Of a DNA stretch of 64,000 nucleotides, positions 34,789-46,319 are shown one piece after another; position 1 is the first letter of the stretch, and the number at the start of each line of letters is the position of its first letter. Both the position numbers and the translations under genes were made by a program. The DNA lies in contig NC_080575.1 in NCBI RefSeq assembly GCF_029962835.1, positions 41,144,336 to 41,208,335 of the forward strand, in the 5' to 3' direction. The notes below the pieces were generated by a model. The model did no database searches, was not told the origin of the DNA, and saw nothing but the letters and a program-made list of their open reading frames with translations. Origin of the DNA: Magnolia sinica. Taxonomy: Eukaryota; Streptophyta; Magnoliopsida; Magnoliales; Magnoliaceae.

Positions 34789-36108
34789 GATTATGGTTAG
34801 GGTTTGATCGAAGGCAGAGAGGGAGAGAGGGCGAGAGGTGAATAGGGCTTTCTCGCCTGATTTTTTATACCAAAATTTATATTACTGACGACATTTGTCG
34901 CCGAATAACTAAAAATGCATTAGTCATTTTATTTTTATTTTTCATATTTTCACGTAGTGGTTACACATAAAAAAGCATTCAAATATTCAAATAATTAATT
35001 TTATGACTATATATTTATATTATAAAATTATTTGTGAACGAGTTTTGTTAATATTGCAACCCTGGTTAGGAGGTTAACAACATCCCCAAACCTTTTAAGT
35101 AGCACGTGTTGTATTGATCCAAACTGGTCGTCCATTCATACAATTCATACAAAGCATGAGAATAGATAATTGAGATTTGATTAGAGAAATAAAATAAGTC
35201 CAATCATCACTTTAAAGCATAGATAAATCCCACTTTGTATTTCTTAAAATTCTAAAATAACACTTTAATTTAAAGGTTGTAACCATATTATCTAAGGCAT
35301 GTGAACAGTAGGGTGATTGGAACAAATAAGCCTCGTTCTAGTCAGCATGATTCTTGCGCCATACCCTGGGCCTAACCGTATCGATGAAGGGATCGAATTT
35401 ACAAATAAGCTCGTGGGCTGTTTAAAAATTTTAGGTATTAATTTGTATTTTAAAAAATTAATATTTTATTATCAGCTAGATTTTCTAATAATATTGTTAG
35501 AAAGTTGTCAAATTTTTTTAAAAAATCGAGGAATTCTCAGCTGAGAAAATGTCTATAACAAGATTTCCCAATGTGATCCTAACATGAGAAGACACGAAAT
35601 AATGACCGCAGCTGATGTCATACATCGTCGTAGGCCCCACAACCTTTTATTGCACCAGCTCGCTAAAAGTCCGACGCGGCTGGACGAGGGTTTCGTGGAA
35701 AGCCTTTTCAACTGGGATGCCAAGTGGGGTCTTCTGTGATGTTCGGGAGAAATCTACTCCCTTCATCCGTTTTGTGAGGTCATTTTAAGTCATACAGTAA
35801 AAAATGAGGTGGATCTAAAACTAAGTGAGCCATATTAGAAAAAGATTGGGAAAGAGTTTCTTACCATTGAAACCTTCCTGAGTTCCACCCTGATCTTTCT
35901 AAGCCATCCAAACCGTTTATAAGGTCATTCCGACCGGGATGAAATGAAATCACCTGAAGCAAACAAAAAAAAAAAAAAAAGGAGGCTTGATTCTAAGCTT
36001 TTGTGGCCACATGAATGTTCTAACAATGGTCACTTAATCCCACTGTTTCCTCCAGAATCCCACTGTTTCCTCTCGTGGTTCACAAAAATCACGCGACTGG
36101 GTTGGTAG
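34787..36108. other. Intergenic AT-rich DNA, no gene seen
   Basis: No supported ORF. A poly-A tract (about 17 As) is at 35963-35980. Fragments of the GGGCCCCAC...GATG motif family appear near 35630 and 35720. Confidence 0.5.
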
Positions 36109-36117
36109 CCCACCAGG

Positions 36118-36656
36118 GGAAACGGATTGGCTACTCCCCCTGACACCAGCCAATGGTCGGTGCTCTGTGCTCTGTGGGCCCCACCATGATGTATGTGTTT
36201 CATCAATGCCGTCCATCTATTTTTCTAGATCATTTTATGATATGAGACCAAAAATGAGGTATATCTCAGTCTCAAGTGAACTACATTACAGGAAACAGGG
36301 TTGAATGAACGAAGACCATTAAAAATTTTTGGTGGGCCATAAAAGTTTTGGATCAAGTTGATCTTTGTTTTTTCCCTTCATCTGGGTCTGTATGACCTAA
36401 TCAACGGATTGGATGTCAAATAAAAAGTACAATGGGCCTTAGAAGGATTTCAATGGTGGATATCCAATCACTATTGTTTTCCTATGGTGTGGTCTACCTA
36501 TGATTTATATCTCTCTCATTTTTGGTGTTAAGCCCTAAAATGATCTGTAAAAATGGATGAACGTAATGGATGAAACACGTACACCATGGTGGGGCGCACA
36601 GAGAACCGACCACCGGCCACCGGGCTGGTGTCCGAGGGAGTAGCCAATCCGTTTCC
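36118..36656. mobile_element. Mutator-like foldback MITE (539 bp, 9-bp TSD)
   Basis: Perfect 21-bp terminal inverted repeats are at 36118-36138 and 36636-36656, starting GGAAACGGATTGG. They continue as imperfect arms through GACACCAGCC and into a long foldback. For example, CCCCACCATGATGTATGTG at 36180 mirrors the segment at 36568-36595. CCCACCAGG is duplicated exactly at 36109-36117 and 36657-36665. A 9-bp TSD with G-starting TIRs points to Mutator-like transposition. No ORF. Confidence 0.92.
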
Positions 36657-36667
36657 CCCACCAGGAC

Positions 36668-37113
36668 GGGAGCGGACTAGGTGAGACCCATACTTACCCA
36701 AGACCCCAGGACGGTGCGGCCCTCATCGTGGGCCTTACTTTGATATATGTATTTTGTATCCACACCGTTCATCCGTTTTTCTATATCAATTTTGAATCTT
36801 ATGCCAAAAATGAAATAGGTTCAATTATCGGGTGGACTATATAATAGGAAACAATGGTGATTGAACTTCTTACCATTAAAAGGGAAAAAACAAATATCAG
36901 CTAGATCCAAAACTTTGGTAGCTTATTAATGGTCAAGCACTACTATTTTCTAAGGTATGGACCACCTGATAATTTGATCTGCTTCATTTTTTAAACAAGG
37001 CCCTGGAGTGGTCCAGAAAAAATGGAAGAATGCTGTGGATATAGAACGCATACAGAAGCGAGCCCTTAATGGCCGCACCGTCTAAAGTGAGACTTGCCTC
37101 CTAATCCGCTCCC
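36668..37113. mobile_element. Foldback MITE (446 bp)
   Basis: The left end GGGAGCGGACTAGG and the reverse complement of the right end GGGAGCGGATTAGG pair, as do GGACGGTGCGGCC (left) and GGCCGCACCGTCT (right). The interior has the same foldback plan as the neighbouring MITEs. No clear TSD was found, so the exact ends are approximate. Confidence 0.75.
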
Positions 37114-37127
37114 CACCTCTACCTAGG

Positions 37128-37976
37128 TAGAGACAGACAATTAGGGGATGCGTGGAGTCCACTGTAATGTATGTGTTTTATCCTTTCTGTTCATCTATTT
37201 TGAAATGTGATTTCTGGGCATGAGATGAAAAAGGAGGTAGATTGAAGGTTCAAGTGGGCCACACTACAGCCCGCCGTGATGTTTGCTTAACATCTAATGA
37301 AATCGGATTGCGTTCCGAGTTACTCAGTAGGATCTCATCGTACTGAGTAAACTCTGTTGGGCCCACTGTGAATGTATGTGGTTTATCCACACCGTCCATC
37401 AGTTTTTCCAGCTCATTTTAGGGGCCGATTCAAAAATTGAAGCTTATCCAAAGCTCAATTGGACCATATTACAGGAAACAGTGGAAATAATGACTTCCAC
37501 CGTTGAACTTTTCTAGGCCCCACAGTGATGTTTATTTGTCATCCAACCTTTCACATTGTTTCCTGTGGTGTGGTCCATTTTAACTTTTTATATGCTTCAT
37601 TTTTTACATAAGGCCCTAAAATCATATCGTAAAATGTATGGACGGATTAGATAAAATACATAAATCATAGGGGACCCCACAGTTTACTGAGTTACTCAGT
37701 ACGCAATCAGCCTCCACATCTAATAAACTATCCATAAGGTCATGTAGATGAAGGGCAAACATAAATATTAACTTATCCAAAACTCATGGCCTTAAAGAAG
37801 TTGTCGACCGTAGTCTTTCAATCCCGAATGCTTACTGTGGTGTGGTCGAGCTTTTTATCTGCCTTCTTTTTTGGTCGCATGTGCCCTGACACGACCTGTA
37901 AAAATGAATGAACGGCATGGATAAAACATATACATCATGGTAGGCCCCAAAGAGCCTCTGAGAGGACCGTCCGTCT
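37128..37976. mobile_element. Outer foldback MITE split by a second MITE
   Basis: Left TAGAGACAGAC (37128) and right GTCCGTCTCTA (about 37976) pair as inverted ends. TGTATGTGTTTTATCC at 37169 mirrors GGATAAAACATATACATCA at 37918. It is interrupted at 37299-37715 by another MITE with an exact 9-bp TSD. It ends immediately before the kinase 5' region. Confidence 0.7.
37299..37715. mobile_element. Mutator-like MITE nested in another MITE (417 bp, 9-bp TSD)
   Basis: ACATCTAAT is duplicated exactly at 37290-37298 and 37716-37724. The ends form imperfect TIRs (GAAATCGGATTGCGT and, reversed, GGAGGCTGATTGCGT) followed by GAGTTACTCAGTA arms. The interior folds back on itself. No ORF. Confidence 0.87.
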
Positions 37977-37985
37977 CTAATAAGT

Positions 37986-38243
37986 CCTCCTGTGGGCAGC
38001 ACCTATCTGCCCCCGCTGCAGAAAATTGGAATCCTGCAGATCGCTCTGGAAATAAGAAGCGATAAATGCGTGCAGTATCTCTCGGCCTTTTACCTCGGTA
38101 CCGGCCCCACCCTTGTTATTCCTTCCTCCTCTGCCTTCCCAGGGTTTATTTATTTGATCTCCGATCGGAAAACAAACCCTTTCAACCCTTTTCTCTCGCT
38201 CGCTTTCATTTCGATCGATTCTCATTCTTCGTAAATCACGGAG
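37986..38243 (+). promoter_or_regulatory. Proximal promoter / 5' UTR of the kinase gene
   Basis: A C/T-rich stretch (38095-38235, several TTTCTCTCGCTCGC-like blocks) leads to the start ATG, as in many plant 5' UTRs. TTTATTTATTTGATC near 38147 is the only TATA-like block. An ATG at 38066 would open a frame overlapping the main start if it lies in the transcript. The region directly abuts a MITE on its left. Confidence 0.5.
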
Positions 38244-38829
38244 ATGGATTGCTTGACGGAATTTCGTCAGGCTCACATGGATCGCCGCCCTCGAAAGAGG
38301 CCCAGAGTAGTCTGGGACGTTCATCAGCAACCTCCCAAGGTAGGTTTCTCTCCTTATCTTTCTCAATCTTCAGATCTTTCTAGATCCTTTCCATCTGGTG
38401 GAGTTCCTTGTCATTAATTGCTTAGATCAGGTAAGGATCGCGTTTTCATTACTTTTTTTTTTTTAAATTATTTTTTTGAAAAAATCTGTTTGTTTGTAGA
38501 TCTGATGGATTTCTGTTAGATCTGATGGTGTTTGGCTAGATCTGCCCTTGTTCCCCTTCTTTTGATGATTTATTTCTATTATGGATTTCTTGGTTAGGTT
38601 TTCTAGGGCTATCGATTTTGCACATGAGATTTATCCTCAGAATGTTTGTTCTATCAGGTTTTAATGTCGAATTTATATCTGGATATTTGCCTCTATTTGG
38701 TTTTTGGTTACAGATTTATTCACATATTTGCATGTGTAACACACATGGAACAATGAGATCCTGAATATTCGTCAGGTGGGCCCTATGGTTGGGGGTTTCG
38801 CTGTCCTATCCGTCCTAATTGGTTTGGTG

Positions 38830-38880
<51 letters not shown>

Positions 38881-39602
38881 CAGCTGGTCTTTTGTTGCCA
38901 TGTGGACCGTCCATTGTAGTTCTACCAAATGGAATGTCCGTATTTGGTGGGCAAGTTTCTGATTTGGACGGATAGGATGACTAGAATTCTTCAATCAGTG
39001 CGATCATCACTGTTGGGGTCCACCAGATCTCGCCCATGTGCACGTATGGTTTTGGATTCAGTCATGTTATGTGTCTGTTTGAATGCTTTATTATAAGAGC
39101 TGTTTTTTCCCTTTTCTTTTTTCTTTTATAGTTTTCAGTTATTTAGTATTCTTATCAATAAAAGAAATATCCAATTTGGTCATGATCATAGTTAGTGAAA
39201 CGAATGGCATATGGTGAAAAAATCGTGTGGGAAATGTTTGTGTTTAATTTGGTCTCAATCGTTAAAAATACAGTCAAAGAAGGAAAATCCAAACGTTCAG
39301 AAAATGAGTAGTTTGGGTTTAATAAGTTTGGACTTGAAAAATGGAGTGAAAAATGGCTATATATCTGCACATGTGTCATCACCATCTAAGCCTTAGCCCA
39401 ATTAATTAGGGTTGGCTACATGAATCTTGTTCTACCATTCCACCCTATCAAGGGCCATACCTATGTAATAACATATTACAATGCATTTGTGGAAGTTTTG
39501 TGCTCTCAATGATGGTCACGAACCTTGATAAAAGAGATTTGCATCAGTTTAGTGGCTAGTGTGAAATTTATGCCATAACTATCATCTATCATCACAAATC
39601 TG

Positions 39603-39689
<87 letters not shown>

Positions 39690-39998
39690 TGCTCACCTGC
39701 GCACTAGTTCTCACGAGAACTCGTGAGAACTTTTTCAGAACAAATCTCCTGTGATATGAGCCCAAAATCTGAACGGTCCACATGATGCATCACCCCATGA
39801 AACCCCCAGGGCCCAACTTTTACCCATATCCAAAATTTTGGTGGGCCATGGCAAAGGAGAGACGAATCAAGTGAGGAAACTGTTTCCTTTTGCCATGACC
39901 CACCAAAGTTTTGGATCAGGGTGAAAGTTGGGCCCCTGGGGATTTCATGGGGTGCTTCATCACATGGATGGTTCAGATTTTGTGCTCATAGGTGAGCA

Positions 39999-40080
<82 letters not shown>

Positions 40081-40315
40081 TTAATTAAAATAATTAGAAT
40101 TTCTATATCTATGGACAATAATGTATATAGATAGTCGAATGGTCTTATTTGCCTCTCTGAAATCCTTCCATTTCAATTAATCCTCTTATAAAACGGTCTG
40201 ACTCTACTAAACTTTCTCACCTGACATTTAATTTTATCAATGGGTGGTTATCTCCAATCTCTAGCTCGTAAATTCCCTACGCAAGTTTTATCTTTAAATA
40301 AAACACGTTTTATTG

Positions 40316-40366
<51 letters not shown>

Positions 40367-43124
40367 TTGCCTTTCTTCTGAAATATATGGAGTTTTAAAT
40401 GTTTAATCAATTATACAAGATTTTAAAAGAAAATATGTAGTTCAAAATACGGTTTATGATTCTGATTGTAAAACAGAAGGTAGAATTTGTTAGTTGATAT
40501 CGTTCTTCTACCTTGTTAGGATTTTCTCTATCTGAGAAGTGTAGTTTCCTTATGTGTTATTGTTAATTGATGATGGGATATATGTTGGAAAAGGGATTGA
40601 TAATAATGGGAAAGGGGCTACAATTATGGCTATGTTTGTTGAGTGGAAAATGAATGGATGGCTGTGTGTAGGCTCAGCCAGGGATGTTTTGTGGGCAAGA
40701 GGTTGGGAATATGACAGGCCTTGCGTCTTTAAGGACACCCTCAGACTATACTTGTTCTTCTCTGTATCTAAAGGGAGTGGCTCGAAATGGTTCTCCTCCA
40801 TGGCGAGATGATGACAAAGATGGGCATTACATGTTTGCTTTGGGAGAGAATTTAACTCCTCGCTGTAATTATACTCGATCACCGTTGCTGTAATTTATTT
40901 ATTTGGTTGCTGAATCTGCTAGTAAAATCATCTTGCATGGATTACTTTTCTTATTATAAAATTATCTTACATGGATATTCTTATCGTCAAAAGTCATATG
41001 TACATTGGTTGCACATCCTTTTGTTAGTGTCTCTTTTTTTTTTCTTCTTTTTCAAAACTTAAGTAGGATAGAGGGATAACTTGAAATTTTATGGTTTCTT
41101 TTCAGAGACTTGGCTGCATTATTTTCTTGATGTCCACATCTTTTCTTCTTAATCTATTTCTTATTATTTAAAAAGCATTATTTGTGATATGGGGTGAGTT
41201 TTCCCGGGTTTGTACCTGGACTGTTATTTCTGGGAGCTGTTGTTTATTGAGTTTTCTCATGAAGATGTTGTGAGGATATCCTAATTTATATAGGCTTGTA
41301 TTTTTATTTACTGCAAGGTATAGATTTCCGCCAGTTTTTACTTGTTTAATTTCATCTTTCAATCTCCTTTCTGGGTACTGAAAACTTTTGCCTGTGGTGT
41401 CATATTACCATTTTGTTGTGAATTGTTTTGTCAGCATTTAATAGTTTTATTTCTTCCATGCGAAAGTACCTATTTTCCTGGTACAACTGCTTGTGAGTTC
41501 ATGATGAATGTCATACTACCTTGCTATGTTTTATTTGCCTATTCTCATATTGTTTGTCTGTTTTTGCTTGCAGATAGGATCCACGGTAAAATGGGTGAAG
41601 GTTAGTTCTTGAAATGCTACAATCTCAGGCAACATGTATCTGTTTTGTCTTAGATGGCATAAAAGTTCTTGTTGTAGTTTTTTTTTTTTTTTTTCTTTTT
41701 TCTTGTTTCTTTTTCTTTTCTAAGTTTCTGACTTGTCTGGGTAGAGAATCAGTTTTATGATGGTAGTCAAGTGATCCTTGTGAGGTCTTTCTTTATGGAA
41801 TGCATTCTAATGGGCAAACGAAGTGTTAACATCATGGTGTGCTGTAATGGTTGTGGGGCCATAAAGGTCATTACATAAAGGTAATGGTGGCAACCGTTAC
41901 ACATTACAGGGTTGCAACTGCTGTTATGGAAAATGACCTGTAACGACTGTGACAGCCAACCCCCCCCCACATAATGGCATGCTACACCCTCCGTAAAGGC
42001 CATAATGGCCCCATTACAGGACCGATATAGGTTTTTGGTTTTTTATTTTTTTATTTTTCCAATAAAAAAGTGTAACGGTCATTACAGTCCATACGTAAAG
42101 GTATTGGTGGTGGCTGTTATGGCCACGGTTACCATTACGGAATACCTTGGTTACCATTTTCTTCCTCTTCTGTTTTGTTTGCCTTATTCTATACATTGCT
42201 TGTTTCAGGGACCTTTGGCCAGGTTTTGGAATGTTGGGATAGGGAAAGAAAAGAAATGGTAGCCATCAAAATTGTACGTGGTATTAAGAAGTACCGGGAG
42301 GCTGCAATGATTGAAATTGATGTGCTCCAACAGCTAGGCAAACATGATAAGAATGGCAGCCGGTGAGCATTCGTCCCATAGTCTGTTCCCTTTCAATTCA
42401 TCTTATGCTTTTATATTGCTTAGGGGCAGTCTAGTAGGGTTAAAATTTTAAGGGTAAAACTTTGTGTAAACGGTTGTATTCCTTGCAGTTGTGTGCAATT
42501 ACGGAACTGGTTTGACTATCGTAACCATATCTGTATTGTAAGTATTTTATTGATTTGTGATCGCTTGTTTTCCCCAGTTTCTCAAATATTTTTGGGGTTA
42601 CAACTTCTGTGGGTGAATTTAAATGGTTTCAACAGGTATTTGAGAGGCTTGGGCCAAGCATATACGATTTTCTACGGAAAAACAATTATCGCTCATTTCC
42701 CATTGATCTTGTCCGCGAGCTTGGACGACAACTGTTGGAATGTGTAGCATGTGTGTAGACAATACTTCAACCAGTTTCTTTATCATTCGCATTGAAGGGC
42801 AGCTTTTTCTAGTATATGGTTCTTTCCCATATCACTGTTAGGGAATAACTCAATACCTCATTAGATGGACCTGTTTTTTCATTTTGTGCTTAACCCTCAA
42901 TTGTAGGCTCATCACTGCTAGCCTGGGCTTTTTTTAACAGCTTTAAGCTTAATATATTAAAAAAATGTGTGGAAGTTGGAGGTATGTATCTACTATGTCT
43001 TATTCTTAGTTTTCACTTTTCTTGTTGCAGTTATGCATGATTTGCACCTCATTCATACCGATTTGAAGCCAGAGAACATACTTCTTGTTTCATCGGAGTA
43101 TGTAAAAGTTCCAGACTACAAGGT

Positions 43125-43158
<34 letters not shown>

Positions 43159-44909
43159 TCTCTCTCATCCTTGGGGTGTTCTTTTGAAGGGAGTGGTACC
43201 CTCCTCCCTGGCTGGCTATCAACCTTGCATTTTTATACTTGGGGTTTTCTTTTTCATGAGCAGTACCATTACATCTAATTTCATAATAAAGAATGTTAGG
43301 GTTATAAATTTCACCTTTTATGCAGGTTTCGTCCCGATCTCCAAAGGATGGATCTTATTTTAAGAGATTGCCAAAATCAAGTGCAATCAAGGTAATCGAT
43401 TTTGGCAGCACAACTTATGATCATCAAGATCATAACTACATCGTATCCACACGACATTACCGGGCACCTGAGGTTATTCTTGGTATGTTCTCTCTTTTAT
43501 TCTAGTCTTATGTATGATCATGTTCTGGATGATCTCTTCTCAATGTCCCCATGTATGTTCAAGTTCTGTGTGATATCTTCTCTATGGCTATGACAAACAG
43601 TGGAGATAAAGCCATGTTCTGATATGCTTTTTAGGTCTCGGGTGGAGTTATCCTTGTGATGTATGGAGTGTTGGTTGCATTTTGGTGGAGCTATGCTCAG
43701 TAATTTCTCAGCATCCCATTTCTAAATTTTTAGTTATCATAAATGCTATGGTTGAAAGTTGTTTACCTTTTTTTTTTCTCAGTTTGTACCAGCCATGGGA
43801 TATTGTTCGGTGATGTGAACTATTGTTATTATGCTCCCCAATGTAGATGGCCCATGCCCCAAGAATCTCCACGATGGAATAAACAGTACCCTTCAATGGA
43901 TGCTAACAAATAAATCATTATGAAAGAAAATACAGCAATAGCTCACATTCAACGAAGAAAAAGGCCAAATAATATATAGTTAGGATCTTCCAGTCTTAGG
44001 GATTTTTGGTGCATGGGCTGCCCACAAGGCCCATCATGTCAATGGTTTGGATCAGTGAACCATGGGTTGGACTTATCAAACTGGAAACCTGAAAGGTAAT
44101 GGATGATATGTTGGCTTGGCAATGTATGGTAAAAACCTTGCACATTCTTTCTTCCCCCTCATCATGAGTTCATGTCCATGTCTGTTTACCCATGTTGCAG
44201 GGAGAAGCATTGTTTCAGACCCATGAGAACTTAGAGCACTTGGCCATGATGGAGAGGGTGCTAGGTCCATTGCCCCACCACATGTTGAAGAGAGTAGAGT
44301 AAGTGAACCTCATGCAAGACTTTCCATTTCCGATTTTGTGCCTTTTGTGCTAGCAACAATGTCCAACCCGGTCAACCGTCGCATCACCATGATGTTGTGC
44401 GATCCAAGCTGCCTGGTTGAACAATTAGATAGTTGGACTGGAAAACCCATCAGTATCGAAAAAACAGTTTCGGTCCAAATCTTTTGGATACATCTCTATG
44501 CACTATAGTGTTAACCCTTCTGTTTTATGTCAGCCGGCATGCTGAGAAGTATATCAGAAGGGGAAGATTGGACTGGCCTGAGGGTGCAACTTCAAGGGAA
44601 AGCATCAGGGCTGTTATGAAGCTCCCCCGCCTTCAGGTATTAATGTGTATTTGATAGAGGCCTTGGGACAGCTGCTGCTATTGGTATTTAGGTGTGTCGC
44701 AGGAGAAATGGGTGACCTGACCATGTGTTCTGTCGTTTGTGTCTTGTATATGGCAGAACCTAGTGATGCAGCATGTTGATCATTCAGCAGGCGATGTTAT
44801 TGACCTCTTACAAGGTCTCCTGAGGTACGATCCCTCAGATCGGCTGACCGCACGTGACGCCCTTAGGCACCCCTTCTTTACAAGGGATCTTCACAGCAGG
44901 CGGTCATAA
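38244..44909 (+). CDS. AFC2: LAMMER (CLK/AFC-type) dual-specificity protein kinase, 12 exons, 433 aa
   Basis: Exons: 38244-38339, 40672-40864, 41574-41600, 42209-42362, 42489-42537, 42636-42750, 43031-43122, 43326-43482, 43635-43699, 44201-44298, 44534-44636, 44757-44909. All introns are GT-AG, all phases join, and there is no internal stop. The protein starts [20 protein letters not shown], a basic N-terminus. The glycine loop is GKMGEGTFGQV (101-111), the ATP lysine is VAIK K126, and the catalytic loop is HTDLKPEN with D222. DFG is at D267, RAPEVILG at 289-295, and the signature [11 protein letters not shown] at 328-338. It ends [14 protein letters not shown]. Family knowledge: these kinases phosphorylate SR splicing factors in the nucleus. 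Order and sequence are closest, from memory, to Arabidopsis AFC2 rather than AFC1 or AFC3; the paralogue call is less sure than the family. Nothing looks truncated. Confidence 0.95.
38776..39026. repeat. Foldback MITE-like sequence with (GA)n core, intron 1
   Basis: TGTCCTATCCGTCC (38812) and GGACGGATAGGATGAC (38968) are inverted, as are the outer GGTGGGCCCTA (38776) and TGGGGTCCACC (39016). (GA)n at 38834-38879 lies between the arms. No TSD resolved. Confidence 0.6.
39607..40077. repeat. Palindromic MITE bordered by mirrored microsatellites, intron 1
   Basis: The order is (TA)n, (GA)n, GGAATGCTCACC, arm, arm, GGTGAGCATTCC, (TC)n, (TA)n. The left arm has CCCAAAATCTGAACGG, CACCCCATGAAACCCC and CCAAAATTTTGGTGGGCC. 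The right arm has their inverted copies near 39900-39985. The whole 470 bases can fold into one hairpin, microsatellites included. Confidence 0.88.
40319..40360. repeat. (GA)n microsatellite, intron 1
   Basis: About 42 bases of uninterrupted GA. Confidence 0.95.
41830..42150. repeat. Repeat region rich in GTAACGG/CCATTAC motifs, intron 3
   Basis: Many direct and inverted copies of GTAATGG, CCGTTAC, CATTACAG and GGCCATAA. For example GGGGCCATAAAGGTCATTAC (41855) opposes GCCATAATGGCCCCATTACA (41999). It looks like a small transposon of an unidentified type. It includes a C9 run at 41961. Confidence 0.6.
43125..43166 (+). repeat. (TC)n microsatellite at the intron 7 splice donor
   Basis: The donor of exon 7 is AAG|GTTCTCTC. 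The TC run begins at the third intron base and continues for about 42 bases with one G interruption. The coding frame and protein match require this exon end. Confidence 0.9.
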
Positions 44910-45200
44910 TGGAAGGAGAATGACGTCTCATTACAGATTTTGCTGCAAATCTCAAACCCATGGGCTTGGAGATTGTTTAATGTCGGTGTAAGGAATGATT
45001 TGGGTTGGGTTGGGCTGGGCTTTGTTCCAACATGGTGCTGCCTGCATGTGATGTAAAATCTGTATTGATCTTCCAAGGTGTTGGTTGCTTTTCCTCAGTC
45101 TACCGTTGGTGCTTGTCATGCTTTTCCATGTAAATGAGGATCCATCGCAATTGTTGTGTTCCTACAATTTCAGTGTTCTATCACATCTTTCCATCAACAT
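44910..45200 (+). other. Probable 3' UTR of the kinase gene
   Basis: The sequence directly after TAA (44907-44909) is T/G-rich. It has TGTAAAATCTG (45051) and TGTAAATGAGG (45130), which resemble plant far-upstream polyadenylation elements. No canonical AATAAA was found. Confidence 0.4.
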
Positions 45201-46319
45201 GCATCCTACGTCTTACCGTGAGAATCTGAGCGGGGTCATTATAATCCCACTATTCTAGTGTGATCTTTGTAGCATTCGCCTTGTAGCCAGGTTTGACATA
45301 TGGTCAGATACCAGCATTATTGTATTGCCTGATACATAGAACTGCCTGAAACAGCTTAATACCAGCGGCATCAAATGATTTCATAAGCAGAAACGTTTTG
45401 CATAAAGGAAAATGCAACTTGGGAGGCACAGCACCATTTACGCTATTTGCTTTGCACAAGTTGGCTTAATCTGTTTTGGTGGTGCAGATTTCCAAGGGGC
45501 TTGTTTGGATTATGCACTAAATACCGAAAAATGACTTTTGGGGGGATTTGGCTGACACTTTCAAAAATGGGTTACGTGGGGTAAGGCATTAAAAAGAGTT
45601 CATTTTAGTTAGCAGTAATTATATATTAGATATCTTTATCTCTAATATATAAAGAGTTCGGGTTACTGTTAATTAAAATGAAATGGACGCTCATTTTCAG
45701 TGTCTACCAAACAGATATTTCCACCAATCAGGATGCCGTTAGACTAAATCATCGTATTTTGCAGTTTGCAAGCCCGAGTGAACCCGCACTCAACACTTGT
45801 GGACGGTTTTATTTAAATCACCTGCATGCCAGTTGTGCTTTTTTTCTTTTCGTGTTAACTTTCATCGGACCTTTCCGAAGTTAGGTGACCATTGGGCTCC
45901 GCCATCATGGTTGGTAACGTGAGGAATACTGGAAAGCTCATTTGCAGAAAATTAATAATTTCAAAATATAGGCAGTCGTTAAATCATTACGATGTTAACA
46001 CAAAAGTTATATAGTTTAAATAATCAATTTTATACCTATTTATTTAAAATTCATAACCTTTTTTAGATTTTATTTTCAGTAGGGTTTCCCAACAAGATAG
46101 CAAGAAAAATTAAAAAATATAAAAAACCGAGCTATTTAGGGATCATTTCGATAGTAAGTTGCATAACTTATGAGTTTGTACTTATTCAGTAGAATATTTC
46201 CACTTATCTAGTAGAGAAGTATGTTTGATAAACGATGCATTCATCATCTAAAAAGTAGTAAAGTATGCTTGGTTTCCACATTATATAATTATTTATCCCT
46301 CAATTTTGTTTGGATCACC
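45201..46319. other. Intergenic DNA with one small foldback
   Basis: No gene seen. 45603-45684 forms an imperfect hairpin: CATTTTAGTTAGCAGTAA on the left and TTACTGTTAATTAAAATG on the right, with TATATTAGA/TCTAATATA inside. Confidence 0.5.

Noticed and set aside
37977..38366. 129-codon minus ORF over the kinase 5' region
   Set aside because: Antisense of 5' UTR and exon 1; no recognised motif.
40554..40811. 85-codon plus ORF across the exon 2 boundary
   Set aside because: Different frame from the kinase; the true exon 2 (40672-40864) is fixed by the AG acceptor and protein match.
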